Positions 10,799-19,835 of a stretch of 64,000 nt of DNA are shown here, piece by piece. The position numbers were made by a program, and so were the translations under genes. Under the pieces are notes generated by a model. That model worked only from the letters and a program-made list of their open reading frames with translations. It was not told the origin of the DNA and ran no database searches. Position 1 is the stretch's first letter. Every line of letters begins with the position of its first letter. The DNA comes from Salinibacterium sp. TMP30 (GTDB lineage Bacteria; Actinomycetota; Actinomycetes; Actinomycetales; Microbacteriaceae): the NCBI RefSeq assembly GCF_038397785.1, contig NZ_CP151642.1, positions 1,302,001-1,366,000 of the forward strand, in the 5' to 3' direction.

Positions 10799-11404
10799 GT
10801 GACTGACCAAAACACCAATCAAACTGCTCCTCGCCGCGTCGTCGTTGCCGAAGATGAGTCGCTCATCCGCATGGACATCGTAGAGATCCTCCGTGATGCT
10901 GGCTTTGAGGTTGTCGGTGAAGCTGGTGATGGCGAAACGGCTGTCGCCCTAGCGACTGAACTGCGCCCCGACTTGGTCATCATGGATGTCAAGATGCCTC
11001 AGCTTGATGGCATCTCGGCCGCTGAGCGACTGAGCGCCAACCACATCGCGCCTGTGGTTCTTCTCACCGCATTTAGCCAGAAGGAACTCGTAGAGCGGGC
11101 CTCTGAGGCGGGAGCTTTAGCGTATGTCGTTAAGCCATTCACGCCAAGCGACTTGCTCCCCGCGATCGAGATTGCGCTGAGCCGATATGCACAGATCATT
11201 ACTCTCGAAGCCGAAGTCAGCGATCTGGTCGAGCGTTTTGAGACCCGCAAGCTTGTTGATCGCGCTAAGGGTCTACTGAACGAGAAGATGGGCCTCAGCG
11301 AGCCCGATGCTTTCCGTTGGATTCAGAAGGCATCCATGGATCGTCGGCTGACGATGCACGACGTGTCCCAGGCGATCATCGACCAGCTGAGCGCCAAGAA
11401 GTAG
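10799..11404 (+). CDS. pdtaR: ANTAR-domain response regulator (PdtaR type)
   Basis: Two-component receiver fused to an RNA-binding ANTAR domain, 201 residues. The receiver has the acidic pair Glu18-Asp19, phospho-acceptor Asp63 in VIMDVKMP, a conserved Thr in LLTAF and Lys in VVKPF. The ANTAR domain spans roughly residues 140-197. The M. tuberculosis counterpart PdtaR (Rv1626) sits beside polA-rpsA and is an antiterminator-type regulator controlled by kinase PdtaS; no kinase gene is in this window. The GTG start lies 7 bases from a TAGGCT -10, so the mRNA is probably leaderless. Confidence 0.93.
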   Translation: MTDQNTNQTAPRRVVVAEDESLIRMDIVEILRDAGFEVVGEAGDGETAVALATELRPDLVIMDVKMPQLDGISAAERLSANHIAPVVLLTAFSQKELVERASEAGALAYVVKPFTPSDLLPAIEIALSRYAQIITLEAEVSDLVERFETRKLVDRAKGLLNEKMGLSEPDAFRWIQKASMDRRLTMHDVSQAIIDQLSAKK

Positions 11405-11462
11405 AGCACTGACCTTCGCCGGCGTCGCCCTACGACGCCGCGCTGTGAAGCCCCGTGCCTTG

Positions 11463-11909
11463 CTACGCGGTGTGGCGATCTTTGAGGATGTTCGTAATGC
11501 GAACCGTTGATAGTCGACGGTCTTGCTCGTCCCGGATCACAATCTCGTGAGTTGCCAAAGTTCGGCTCAGCGCGATGGCGGTGCACGTAGCGGTGACGAT
11601 TCCCGAGCGCGTTGCGCGGGTGTGAGTCGCATTCACTTCGATACCCATGGCGACTCTTCCGGGACCAGCATGAATAGCTGAAGAGATTGATCCCAGTGAT
11701 TCACCGAGAACGACATGCGCGCCCCCGTGCAAGATGCCGATTACTTGGGTATTGCCCTCAACAGGCATTGTGGCAACCGAGCGATCTGCGCTGAGTTCCA
11801 AGAATTTGATACCCATCTTGCGGGTCAGCGCACCTCCTCCTGACTCAATGAGACGTGCCACGAGTTCAGGATCGAGGTCTTCGGGATACTTCACAGAGGT
11901 GCCCTTCAC
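11463..11909 (-). CDS. PaaI-type hotdog-fold thioesterase
   Basis: 148-residue single hotdog-domain protein. The conserved loop GILHGGAHVVLGESLGS carries the HGG motif and the acidic residue used by PaaI/4-hydroxybenzoyl-CoA-type thioesterases, which hydrolyse aryl- or acyl-CoA esters. The substrate cannot be told from sequence. The gene is divergent from polA with 44 bases between them; GTG at 11909 is the apparent start. A thioesterase-like gene near pdtaR and polA is also seen in other actinobacteria. Confidence 0.85.
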   Translation of the reverse strand: MKGTSVKYPEDLDPELVARLIESGGGALTRKMGIKFLELSADRSVATMPVEGNTQVIGILHGGAHVVLGESLGSISSAIHAGPGRVAMGIEVNATHTRATRSGIVTATCTAIALSRTLATHEIVIRDEQDRRLSTVRITNILKDRHTA

Positions 11910-11941
11910 GCTAAGTCGTTCCGGCTGTCAGCAGCCCCGGC

Positions 11942-11953
11942 TAGGCTGGCTGC
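11942..11953 (+). promoter_or_regulatory. polA leaderless promoter -10
   Basis: TAGGCT at 11942-11947 is followed by six bases and then the polA GTG. There is no Shine-Dalgarno sequence, consistent with a leaderless mRNA. Confidence 0.6.
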
Positions 11954-14620
11954 GTGTCGGATAATCAAAAGCCTACCCTCATGATCATCGACGGCCACTC
12001 GTTGGCCTTCCGAGCGTTTTATGCGCTTCCGGTCGATAGTTTTCAGAACCGCGAGGGGCAACACACCAATGCCATCCACGGCTTCCTGTCGATGCTCATT
12101 TCGCTACTTCAGAATGAGAAACCCACGCATTTAGCGGTCGCCTTCGATATTTCTCGGTATTCATTCCGCACGAGGGAGTATCCGGAATACAAGGGGACTC
12201 GTGGCGAGACGCCTCCAGAATTTGTCGGTCAGATACCTCTGCTCGAAGAAGCTCTCACAGCGATGGGCGTGCAGACGCTGAGCAAGGAAGACTACGAAGC
12301 CGACGACATCCTCGCGACCCTGGCGCATGAGGGCGCAACGAACGGCTACCGGGTCCTCGTTGTTTCTGGTGACCGTGACGCCATCCAGATGGTCAACGAC
12401 GATGTGATGCTGCTGTATCCCAATGCTCGCGGCGTTTCCGAGTTGAAGCGCTACGACCGCGACGCAGTCTTTGAACGCTATGGCGTGGAACCCCACCAGT
12501 ATCCGGATGTTGCTGCTCTGGTTGGTGAGACAAGTGACAACCTCATCGGCGTCGACAAAGTGGGCGAGAAGACCGCGGTCAAGTGGGTCAATCTCTACGG
12601 GTCACTTGACGAAGTGCTTGCTCATGCCGATGAGATCAAGGGCGTTGTCGGTCAAAATTTGCGCGACCAAATGGATCGGGCTGTGCGCAATCGCAAGCTC
12701 AACCACTTGCTCACCAACGTTGAGCTTCCTGTCTCTGTCGGCGATCTTGACCGCCGTCCGATTAATGAGGCTGCCGTTCAGGAAGTCTTTGATCGTTTGC
12801 AGTTCAAGACTCTCCTTCAGCGTGTTCTTAAAATCGCGGCGGCTGAGCGCGGCGACGAGCCAACCACTTCCGCTCCCGTCGATACTGCTGCCTCTGTTCC
12901 GGTAGTGCGCACCATGGTGGATGAAGAGCTCGCCAAGTGGATCGATACAAACAGCGTTCACGGCACGAAGCCGCTTGGACTTACGCTCGCAATCGTCGAT
13001 GGCACCGTGACAGGGCTTGGGTTAGCGACACCATCCGAAACTGCCTTCGTGCCGTGGGCTGCCGAACGGCTCGATTACGTTGCGCTCACCGAGTGGTTGG
13101 GCAGCGATGCACCGAAGTTCATGCACTCGGCCAAAGCCCAACTCAAGCTCGCTTCAGCAAATGGTCTCACCATCGCAGGAGTTGCGTTCGACACGATGCT
13201 CGCAGCGTGGGTGCTCAAGCCCAGCGGCAAGCCCGAGGAGCTAGAAGCTCAGGTCTACAACTACCTCGGCGAAACGATTGAGCAGAGTGACCCCAATCAA
13301 CTGGTGCCAGAAACAGAGGCGTTGAGTCCGGCAACCATGTCTTGGTATGTAGTGCGCGTCGCTGAATATCTTGCTGGGCGGCTCGATGAAGGCTCGCTCG
13401 GTGTGCTGACTGACATTGAGATGCCGCTCGTTCCGGTATTTGCTCAGATGGAGCGCACAGGCATCGCCGTGAATCGGCAATTGCTTCACGATCTCAGCAC
13501 TTCATTGTCAGAAACGGCGGCCGAAGTCGCACGCAACGCGTTTGAGGTAATCGGGCGCGAAATTAATTTGGGCAGCCCCAAGCAGTTACAAGATGTGCTG
13601 TTTACGCAACTGGAGATGCCCAAAACCCGTTCGAACAAGACCGGATATTCAACGGATGCTGCCAGCCTGACTGACTTGCAAGAACAGGCACCACATCCAT
13701 TCCTTGATCTGCTGCTCAAGCACAGGGATGCCACCAAGCTCGTTCAGATCATCACCGGCATCGAGAAGGCGATCGATGAATCCGGCCGCGTGCACACTAC
13801 CTACGAGCAAGCAGGATCGAGCACCGGACGCATCGCATCGAATGATCCCAACCTCCAGAATGTGCCGGTCAAGACGGCCACGGGGCGCCAGATCCGTTCT
13901 GCGTTTGAGGCGGGTGCAGGATTTGAGACGCTGTTAACTGCCGACTATTCGCAAATCGAGATGCGAATCATGGCTCATTTGTCGGGAGACGAGGGTCTCA
14001 TCCAGGCATTCAATGAGGGGGAAGACCTGCATCGGTTTGTCGGTTCCCGCATCTTCGGCGTCGAACCTGCCGATGTCACTTCCGAAATGCGCACGAAGGT
14101 TAAGGCGATGTCCTACGGGCTGGCCTATGGGCTCAGCGCCTTTGGACTCAGCAAGCAACTCCGCATCGAAACCAGCGAAGCGAAGGCGTTGATGACCGAC
14201 TATTTTGCTCGATTCGGTGCTGTTCGCGAGTATCTGCGCAACGTTGTTGAGCAGGCACGAGTTGATGGCTACACGACCACTATCTTCGGCCGACGCCGCC
14301 CGTTTGGCGATCTCAATTCGAAGAACCGCGTATTGCGAGATAATGCTGAACGCCAGGCGTTAAACTCTCCCATTCAGGGTTCGGCAGCAGACATCCTCAA
14401 AATCGCAATGTTGCAGATAGACGCAGATATTCATTCAGAGGGCCTTAAATCGCGGATGCTGCTCCAGGTTCATGACGAACTCGTCTTCGAAATCGCTGGG
14501 GGAGAACTCGAGCGAATGACTACTATTGTTCATGAGCGGATGTCAGGAGCGGCGACGCTTTCCGTTCCCTTGGACGTTCAAATAGGAACCGGGCACAACT
14601 GGGATTCCGCAGCCCACTAG
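11954..14620 (+). CDS. polA: DNA polymerase I
   Basis: Repair and Okazaki-fragment polymerase with 5'-3' exonuclease, 888 residues. The N-terminal flap/5'-nuclease domain (about 1-300) has the metal-site aspartates in IIDGHS and DYEADD. The middle domain (about 310-490) has the 3'-5' exonuclease fold, but the first acidic motif reads IVDGTV instead of DxE, so proofreading is probably lost, as in Taq and mycobacterial Pol I. The polymerase domain has motif A TADYSQIEMR, motif B RTKVKAMSYGLAYG and motif C VHDELV. It has a GTG start without a ribosome site. Confidence 0.98.
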   Translation: MSDNQKPTLMIIDGHSLAFRAFYALPVDSFQNREGQHTNAIHGFLSMLISLLQNEKPTHLAVAFDISRYSFRTREYPEYKGTRGETPPEFVGQIPLLEEALTAMGVQTLSKEDYEADDILATLAHEGATNGYRVLVVSGDRDAIQMVNDDVMLLYPNARGVSELKRYDRDAVFERYGVEPHQYPDVAALVGETSDNLIGVDKVGEKTAVKWVNLYGSLDEVLAHADEIKGVVGQNLRDQMDRAVRNRKLNHLLTNVELPVSVGDLDRRPINEAAVQEVFDRLQFKTLLQRVLKIAAAERGDEPTTSAPVDTAASVPVVRTMVDEELAKWIDTNSVHGTKPLGLTLAIVDGTVTGLGLATPSETAFVPWAAERLDYVALTEWLGSDAPKFMHSAKAQLKLASANGLTIAGVAFDTMLAAWVLKPSGKPEELEAQVYNYLGETIEQSDPNQLVPETEALSPATMSWYVVRVAEYLAGRLDEGSLGVLTDIEMPLVPVFAQMERTGIAVNRQLLHDLSTSLSETAAEVARNAFEVIGREINLGSPKQLQDVLFTQLEMPKTRSNKTGYSTDAASLTDLQEQAPHPFLDLLLKHRDATKLVQIITGIEKAIDESGRVHTTYEQAGSSTGRIASNDPNLQNVPVKTATGRQIRSAFEAGAGFETLLTADYSQIEMRIMAHLSGDEGLIQAFNEGEDLHRFVGSRIFGVEPADVTSEMRTKVKAMSYGLAYGLSAFGLSKQLRIETSEAKALMTDYFARFGAVREYLRNVVEQARVDGYTTTIFGRRRPFGDLNSKNRVLRDNAERQALNSPIQGSAADILKIAMLQIDADIHSEGLKSRMLLQVHDELVFEIAGGELERMTTIVHERMSGAATLSVPLDVQIGTGHNWDSAAH

Positions 14621-14667
14621 GCCCAACGATCACCACAGAGGGCCATAACCGCCGCGAAGGAGTCGAC

Positions 14668-14934
14668 ATGACGAGCAGAACCGTAACGATCGGATCGAAA
14701 GTCGGGCTGCATGCTCGACCTGCGTCCATATTTGCCCAGGCAGTCGGCACTTGTGGGGTGACGGTGATGCTCACTGACTCTTCAGACAAGACTGTCAATG
14801 CGGCGAGCATCCTGAGTGTGCTCTCGATGGGGATTGAATTCGGTGACACTGTGACGCTCACATCCGACGACGATGATGCGGATACTGCGCTCGATTCACT
14901 TGCTGAATTGCTTGCCAGCGAACTAGACAACTAA
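14668..14934 (+). CDS. ptsH: HPr family phosphocarrier protein
   Basis: 88-residue phosphocarrier of the PEP:sugar phosphotransferase system. The phosphorylated histidine is His15 in GLHARPAS. A serine at residue 47 aligns with the regulatory Ser46 of Firmicute HPr, although HPr kinase is generally absent from actinobacteria. The start follows GAAGGAG. It stands alone after polA: no ptsI or enzyme II gene lies in the window, so its partners are elsewhere. It probably is read with the downstream DUF885 gene (46-base gap). Confidence 0.93.
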   Translation: MTSRTVTIGSKVGLHARPASIFAQAVGTCGVTVMLTDSSDKTVNAASILSVLSMGIEFGDTVTLTSDDDDADTALDSLAELLASELDN

Positions 14935-14980
14935 CGCGTCAACTAGCGAGACCACTCGACACAGAGAGAGTCAGACGACG

Positions 14981-16699
14981 ATGTCAGATTCGAAGCCGCA
15001 AGCCGAAAGTACTGAATCCAACAGCACACGCGAGGCCACTCCGATCGACGAGATTGCCGAGGATTGGGTAGAAACGCTTGCGGAGCTTAATCCCGCCATT
15101 GCCACGTGGATTGGTTTGCCAGGGGATCACTCGGGCTATGCCGATTATTCTCCTGACGGCCACGCTCGCATGATAGCTGCCACTCGTGATGTGCTGGCGC
15201 GTTTAGAGGCTGCAAGAGTTGCCGACGACGTTGATCTCGTCACGAAGACAGAGATGGTTTCGACCTTGCGGCTTAACCTTGAGTCCAACACTGCCGGCTT
15301 GTGGATGCGCGATCTCAACAACTTGGCAAGCCCCCCTCAAGACATTCGCGGCGTGCTAGACCTCATGCCCACTGCGTCGGGTGACGACTGGTCGGTAATC
15401 GCTGATCGGTTGCACAACATTCCGGCGGCCATCGATGGGTACATCGCTACGCTTCGTGAGGGGATCGATCAGGCCGTCGTGCCGGCTCAGCGTCAGGTTG
15501 CCGAGGTTATCGCTCAGGCGAAGCAGATTTCGGCATCCGGAGGCTTCTTTGATGATTTTATTGTGGGAGCGCTGACTCTCGCCAGTGACGACTCCGCGCT
15601 TGAGAGTGCTCTCAATCACGGGGCTGCTGTGGCGGCCACGAGTTTCCAGAAACTAGAAGAATTCTTGCGAACAGAGCTTGCACCGAGGGCAACGACGGAA
15701 GATGCAGTTGGCCGTGACCTTTATGCGCTCCAATCCCAGAGTTTTCTCGGCGCGAAGATCGATCTTGATGAGACCTACGAGTGGGGCATCGAGGAACTAG
15801 CCCGGATGACCCGGGAGCAAGAAGCCATTGCTCGCGAGATCAAGCCGGGGGCGACGGTTGCCGAAGCAATCGAGCATCTCGACTCAGATCCGGCGCGAAC
15901 ATTACACGGCACCGAAGCCCTGCGCGAATGGATGCAGAAGCTCAGCGACGACGCAATCACGGCACTGGCGGGCACCCACTTTGATATCGCAGAACCGATG
16001 CGTGCACTTGAATGCATGATCGCTCCGACACACGACGGCATCATCTACTACACGGGGCCGAGTGACGACTTCTCGCGCCCAGGACGTATGTGGTGGTCGG
16101 TGCCCGAGTCGGTAACTGAATTCACGACCTGGCGTGAAGCCACGACGGTGTATCACGAGGGTGTGCCTGGTCATCACCTGCAGATCGCGCAGGCGGTATA
16201 CAACCGCGATCAACTCAACAGGTACCGTCGGCAGTTGGCTGGTTCGTCTGGTCACGCCGAGGGCTGGGCGCTATATGCGGAACGGTTCATGAGCGAACTG
16301 GGTTTTCTCGATGACCCGGCCGACCGTTTTGGCATGCTTGACGGCCAACGGATGCGTGCTGCGCGCGTTGTGCTCGATATCGGAGTGCATTTGGGCAAGC
16401 CCAAGCTTGACGGCACGGGTGTCTGGGACTGGGATTACGCGCTTGACTTCATGACGAGCAACGTCACCCTCGATCCTGCGAACGTTCGATTCGAAGTCAA
16501 CCGCTACTTTGGGTGGCCAGGACAAGCGCCATCGTACAAAGTCGGGCAGCGTATTTGGGAAGAGCTGCGAGATGAATGTAAGGCTCGCGAGGGTGCGGCT
16601 TTCGATCTGCGGGCATTCCATCATCGCGCACTGAACGTTGGGGGAGTAGGACTCGATACCCTGCGAACCGCCCTCTTGGCTCCGTACGGGCACGGCTAA
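14981..16699 (+). CDS. DUF885 family metallopeptidase-like protein
   Basis: 572 residues, full length for DUF885. The motif HEGVPGHH (near residue 390) resembles a gluzincin HExxH-type zinc site, and a downstream EGWALYAE supplies the probable third ligand. Family members are predicted metal-dependent peptidases, usually of unknown substrate. There is no signal peptide, so it is cytoplasmic. The ATG is preceded by AGAGAGAG-like purines. The specific role is unknown. Confidence 0.88.
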   Translation: MSDSKPQAESTESNSTREATPIDEIAEDWVETLAELNPAIATWIGLPGDHSGYADYSPDGHARMIAATRDVLARLEAARVADDVDLVTKTEMVSTLRLNLESNTAGLWMRDLNNLASPPQDIRGVLDLMPTASGDDWSVIADRLHNIPAAIDGYIATLREGIDQAVVPAQRQVAEVIAQAKQISASGGFFDDFIVGALTLASDDSALESALNHGAAVAATSFQKLEEFLRTELAPRATTEDAVGRDLYALQSQSFLGAKIDLDETYEWGIEELARMTREQEAIAREIKPGATVAEAIEHLDSDPARTLHGTEALREWMQKLSDDAITALAGTHFDIAEPMRALECMIAPTHDGIIYYTGPSDDFSRPGRMWWSVPESVTEFTTWREATTVYHEGVPGHHLQIAQAVYNRDQLNRYRRQLAGSSGHAEGWALYAERFMSELGFLDDPADRFGMLDGQRMRAARVVLDIGVHLGKPKLDGTGVWDWDYALDFMTSNVTLDPANVRFEVNRYFGWPGQAPSYKVGQRIWEELRDECKAREGAAFDLRAFHHRALNVGGVGLDTLRTALLAPYGHG

Positions 16700-16774
16700 C
16701 ATTAACGGCGACTCTTCTCGCACGTGTGGCCAGCAACTTCGCGGTCTAACGGTGGAAACACCGCTCATCACGGG

Positions 16775-16804
16775 TTGGTTTTCCCGCACATGAGGCGCTA
16801 GGCT
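16775..16804 (+). promoter_or_regulatory. rpsA promoter
   Basis: TTGGTT (16775-16780), an 18-base spacer and TAGGCT (16799-16804). The expected transcript starts near 16811, giving an S1 leader of about 110 bases. A CGGG/CCCG inverted repeat (16771-16786) overlaps the -35 hexamer. Confidence 0.5.
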
Positions 16805-16810
16805 GGAGTG

Positions 16811-16921
16811 TCGCTAATGCGACTTCTTATTCGCCTGCCTTCGGCGATCACAAATCAACAATACGCCGTCGGCCCAATTATGCGCTTCTTGAAGTGCAAC
16901 CCATACCGGAGCTACTACTAC
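16811..16921 (+). promoter_or_regulatory. rpsA 5' leader with small hairpins
   Basis: Untranslated stretch before the S1 start. It contains a TCGCC/GGCGA hairpin and, at 16881-16898, TGCGCTT/AAGTGCA with a CTTG loop and one G-U pair, just before the ribosome site GGAG (16908-16911). S1 represses its own translation in other bacteria, so these folds are candidates for autoregulation. The leader has no stop codon in the rpsA frame. Confidence 0.35.
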
Positions 16922-18388
16922 ATGACAATCGCAACGACCGACAAGGCACCCAAGCAGGTCGCCATCAATGACATTGGATCTGCTGAAGATTTTCTCGCCG
17001 CGGTCGAAAAGACGCTGAAGTTCTTCAACGATGGTGACCTTATCGAAGGTACCGTCGTAAAAATCGATCGTGACGAGGTTCTCCTCGACGTTGGTTACAA
17101 GACCGAGGGCGTAATCCCCTCCCGTGAGCTTTCCATCAAGCACGACGTTGACCCCACTGAGGTTGTTAACGTTGGCGACACCGTTGAGGCACTTGTACTT
17201 CAGAAGGAAGACAAAGAAGGCCGCCTCATCCTGTCCAAGAAGCGCGCACAGTACGAGCGTGCCTGGGGCGACGTCGAACTGATCAAGGAATCGGATGGCG
17301 TTGTCACCGGTTCAGTCATCGAAGTTGTCAAGGGTGGACTCATCGTTGACATCGGACTTCGTGGATTCCTCCCCGCATCGCTCATCGAGCTGCGTCGCGT
17401 TCGTGACCTCACGCCGTACCTCGGCCAAGAGATCGAAGCCAAGATCCTCGAACTCGACAAGAACCGTAACAACGTTGTTCTGTCGCGTCGCGCCCTTCTT
17501 GAAGAGACCCAGTCGGCTAGCCGCACCTCGTTCCTCAACAACTTGGCCAAGGGTCAGGTTCGCAAGGGCGTCGTTTCCTCTATCGTTAACTTCGGTGCGT
17601 TCGTTGACCTCGGCGGCGTCGACGGCCTCGTTCACGTTTCTGAGCTCTCGTGGAAGCACATCGAGCACGCTTCAGAAGTCGTTGAAGTTGGCCAAGAAGT
17701 CACCGTTGAGATTCTTGAGGTTGACCTCGAGCGCGAGCGTGTGTCGCTGTCACTCAAGGCAACTCAGGAAGACCCATGGCAGGTATTCGCCCGCACCCAC
17801 GCAATCGGACAGGTTGCGCCCGGTAAGGTCACCAAGCTCGTTCCGTTCGGTGCGTTCGTTCGCGTCGCAGACGGCATCGAGGGTCTCGTGCACATCTCTG
17901 AACTGTCGGGCAAGCACGTTGAGCTCGCAGAACAGGTTGTTTCGGTTGGCGACGAGGTATTCGTCAAGGTCATCGACATCGATCTCGAGCGTCGTCGCAT
18001 CTCGCTGAGCCTCAAGCAGGCTAACGAGGGCGTAGACCCCGAAGGCACCGAGTTCGACCCGGCGCTCTACGGAATGCTCACCGAGTACGACGACCAGGGC
18101 AACTACAAGTACCCCGATGGATTCGACCCTGAAACCAACGAATGGAAAGAGGGCTTCGAGTCACAGCGCGAGAAGTGGGAGCAGGACTACGCTGCCGCCC
18201 AGGCGCGTTGGGAACTGCACAAGAAGCAGGTTACCGCTGCAGCGATTCAGGAAGAGTCGATCAGCAGTGCACCCGCCGGAGCATCCTCGTTCTCGAACGA
18301 CGACGCTGCATCGAGTGCTGGCTCGGGAACGCTTGCAGACGACGAGACTCTCGCCGCACTTCGCGAGAAGCTTTCGGGCAACAACTAG
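16922..18388 (+). CDS. rpsA: 30S ribosomal protein S1
   Basis: mRNA-binding ribosomal protein, 488 residues. Four S1 OB-fold repeats run from about residue 35 to 365; the third and fourth share the signatures FGAFVDLGGVDGLVHVSELS and FGAFVRVADGIEGLVHISEL. An acidic, low-complexity tail of about 120 residues follows. The frame is open upstream to 16808, but MTIATTDKAPKQ is the conserved family N-terminus and has GGAG 10 bases before it. It lies between polA and coaE as in mycobacteria. A strong hairpin follows. Confidence 0.97.
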   Translation: MTIATTDKAPKQVAINDIGSAEDFLAAVEKTLKFFNDGDLIEGTVVKIDRDEVLLDVGYKTEGVIPSRELSIKHDVDPTEVVNVGDTVEALVLQKEDKEGRLILSKKRAQYERAWGDVELIKESDGVVTGSVIEVVKGGLIVDIGLRGFLPASLIELRRVRDLTPYLGQEIEAKILELDKNRNNVVLSRRALLEETQSASRTSFLNNLAKGQVRKGVVSSIVNFGAFVDLGGVDGLVHVSELSWKHIEHASEVVEVGQEVTVEILEVDLERERVSLSLKATQEDPWQVFARTHAIGQVAPGKVTKLVPFGAFVRVADGIEGLVHISELSGKHVELAEQVVSVGDEVFVKVIDIDLERRRISLSLKQANEGVDPEGTEFDPALYGMLTEYDDQGNYKYPDGFDPETNEWKEGFESQREKWEQDYAAAQARWELHKKQVTAAAIQEESISSAPAGASSFSNDDAASSAGSGTLADDETLAALREKLSGNN

Positions 18389-18404
18389 TTCCTAGTTGAA
18401 CGTT

Positions 18405-18436
18405 TGTGGCCAGTCTCCTCCGGGAGGCTGGCCACA
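18405..18436 (+). terminator. rpsA terminator hairpin
   Basis: 14-bp stem: TGTGGCCAGTCTCC (18405-18418) pairs with the complementary strand ending at 18436, with one G-T pair and a 4-base loop. No T-run follows. It lies between rpsA and the convergent DUF4126 gene and could serve both. Confidence 0.8.
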
Positions 18437-18553
18437 GTCAGTTAACGGTAGTTGTTGTTCCCGTGCAGCGATCGAACACGGTGTGCAGAGCGCGAGCACC
18501 TGTCGAAGCACATTTTCCGGTGACAGGCACGGGGCTGTAGACGCTGAGGGACG

Positions 18554-19144
18554 CTACTGTCGCGCAAGTCGTGCACGCCGAGAGCGCCGAATGCGCAGCA
18601 CGACGAGGGCGACTAAACCGATAAGCACGATGAATCCAACCACCGGCACGAGCAGCGCCATGAAGCTCAACAGCACACTGCTGACGTCTTCGGCGGCACT
18701 CACTACAGGAGCTGCCATACCTGCAGTTGCAGCGTTGAGTGCAGGACGGGCAAGCATTTTGGCGGTGTGGGTAGCAAAGGCGAGAACGACGCCGATAGCA
18801 ACAGGAACCCACGCGTTTGAGGTGAAGAAAGCGGCGGGATCGGTCACTACTGCAGTCTCTGACGCAGCACCGGTACCGAATGCGATACCTCCCGCTGCGG
18901 GCCGCACGACACTCTGGATCCAGTCGTTGATGGAATCCACCACCGGGACCTTGTCTGCGACAATTTCGACGATGAGGAGCAAGCCAAGTACCCCGAGCAC
19001 CCATGGGTTCTCGAGCCAAACCCACGCGGCTGGCAGCTCTACGAAGGTGAAGACTCGCCCAGCGAGCCCCAAAATCAACAGCGGAATGTAGGCATTGAGC
19101 CCGGCCGCGACAGCCAGGCCACTACCGGTAAGCACCTCAAGCAT
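18554..19144 (-). CDS. DUF4126 family membrane protein
   Basis: 196-residue integral membrane protein of unknown function. It starts MLEVLTGSGLAVAAGLNAYI, with hydrophobic helices near residues 5-30, 45-65, 105-125 and 150-180, and ends in an arginine-rich tail. The family signature GLNAYIPLLILG and the segment ADKVPVVDSINDWIQ are present. The ATG at 19144 follows AAAGGAAC. It is convergent with rpsA and divergent from coaE. Confidence 0.85.
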   Translation of the reverse strand: MLEVLTGSGLAVAAGLNAYIPLLILGLAGRVFTFVELPAAWVWLENPWVLGVLGLLLIVEIVADKVPVVDSINDWIQSVVRPAAGGIAFGTGAASETAVVTDPAAFFTSNAWVPVAIGVVLAFATHTAKMLARPALNAATAGMAAPVVSAAEDVSSVLLSFMALLVPVVGFIVLIGLVALVVLRIRRSRRARLARQ

Positions 19145-19171
19145 CCGGAGTTCCTTTCAACACGCTGAGGC

Positions 19172-19183
19172 TAGCATTAGAGG
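19172..19183 (+). promoter_or_regulatory. coaE leaderless promoter -10
   Basis: TAGCAT at 19172-19177, six bases, then the coaE ATG; no separate ribosome site. Confidence 0.55.
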
Positions 19184-19801
19184 ATGCACTTAATAGCGCT
19201 CACCGGCGGTATCGCGTCAGGTAAATCGACGGTTGCGCGTCGTTGGCAGGAACACGGGGCAGTTGTTGTCGATGCGGATGCTTTGGCTCGTGAAGTTGTC
19301 GAGCCCGGTTCTCCGGTGCTCAACGCGATCGCGATCCGTTTCGGGCCCGAGATGCTTTCTCCCGATGGTTCCCTGAACAGAGCAGCCCTCGGTGCGATGA
19401 TTTTTGGCGATGCCCAAGCTCGGCAAGCGCTTAACGGGATTACCCATCCCGCTATCAGCCGACTCGCACAGCGTCGTTTCGACGAGGCTGAGCGCAATGA
19501 CGCGGAGGCGATTGTCGTCTACGACATCCCCTTGCTGGTTGAATCTGCCCAATCGTTGGATCGATTCGAGGCAGTTATCACCGTGGAGGCAGAGCCTGAG
19601 GTTCGCGTACAACGGCTGATTGATCACCGGGGGATGGCGAGGGACGAAGCGAAGGGTCGCGTGTTATCGCAAGCTTCGTCGGACGAGCGTCGGGCGGTTG
19701 CTGACTTTGTTATTGATGCGAGTGGCTCACTTGCCGATACACAGAATCGAGCGGATGCGGTCTGGTCATCACTCTCGGAGCGGTTGCGCTGTCGGCTCTA
19801 A
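19184..19801 (+). CDS. coaE: Dephospho-CoA kinase
   Basis: Last step of coenzyme A synthesis: ATP-dependent 3'-phosphorylation of dephospho-CoA. 205 residues. The P-loop GGIASGKST is at residues 7-15, and the DADALAREVVEPG and HPAI segments of the family are present. Mycobacterial CoaE carries a large extra C-terminal domain; this one is the short single-domain form. It sits 34 bases before uvrB. Confidence 0.96.
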   Translation: MHLIALTGGIASGKSTVARRWQEHGAVVVDADALAREVVEPGSPVLNAIAIRFGPEMLSPDGSLNRAALGAMIFGDAQARQALNGITHPAISRLAQRRFDEAERNDAEAIVVYDIPLLVESAQSLDRFEAVITVEAEPEVRVQRLIDHRGMARDEAKGRVLSQASSDERRAVADFVIDASGSLADTQNRADAVWSSLSERLRCRL

Positions 19802-19823
19802 TCAAGTTGTCAGTGCGCGTGTT

Positions 19824-19835
19824 TAGACTTGAGTA
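19824..19835 (+). promoter_or_regulatory. uvrB leaderless promoter -10
   Basis: TAGACT at 19824-19829, six bases, then the uvrB ATG. No Shine-Dalgarno. I see no convincing LexA operator beside it. Confidence 0.6.

Noticed and set aside
18438-19025. 195-codon minus-strand frame overlapping DUF4126
   Set aside because: Arginine-rich alternate frame of the true DUF4126 gene, without hydrophobic or family pattern.
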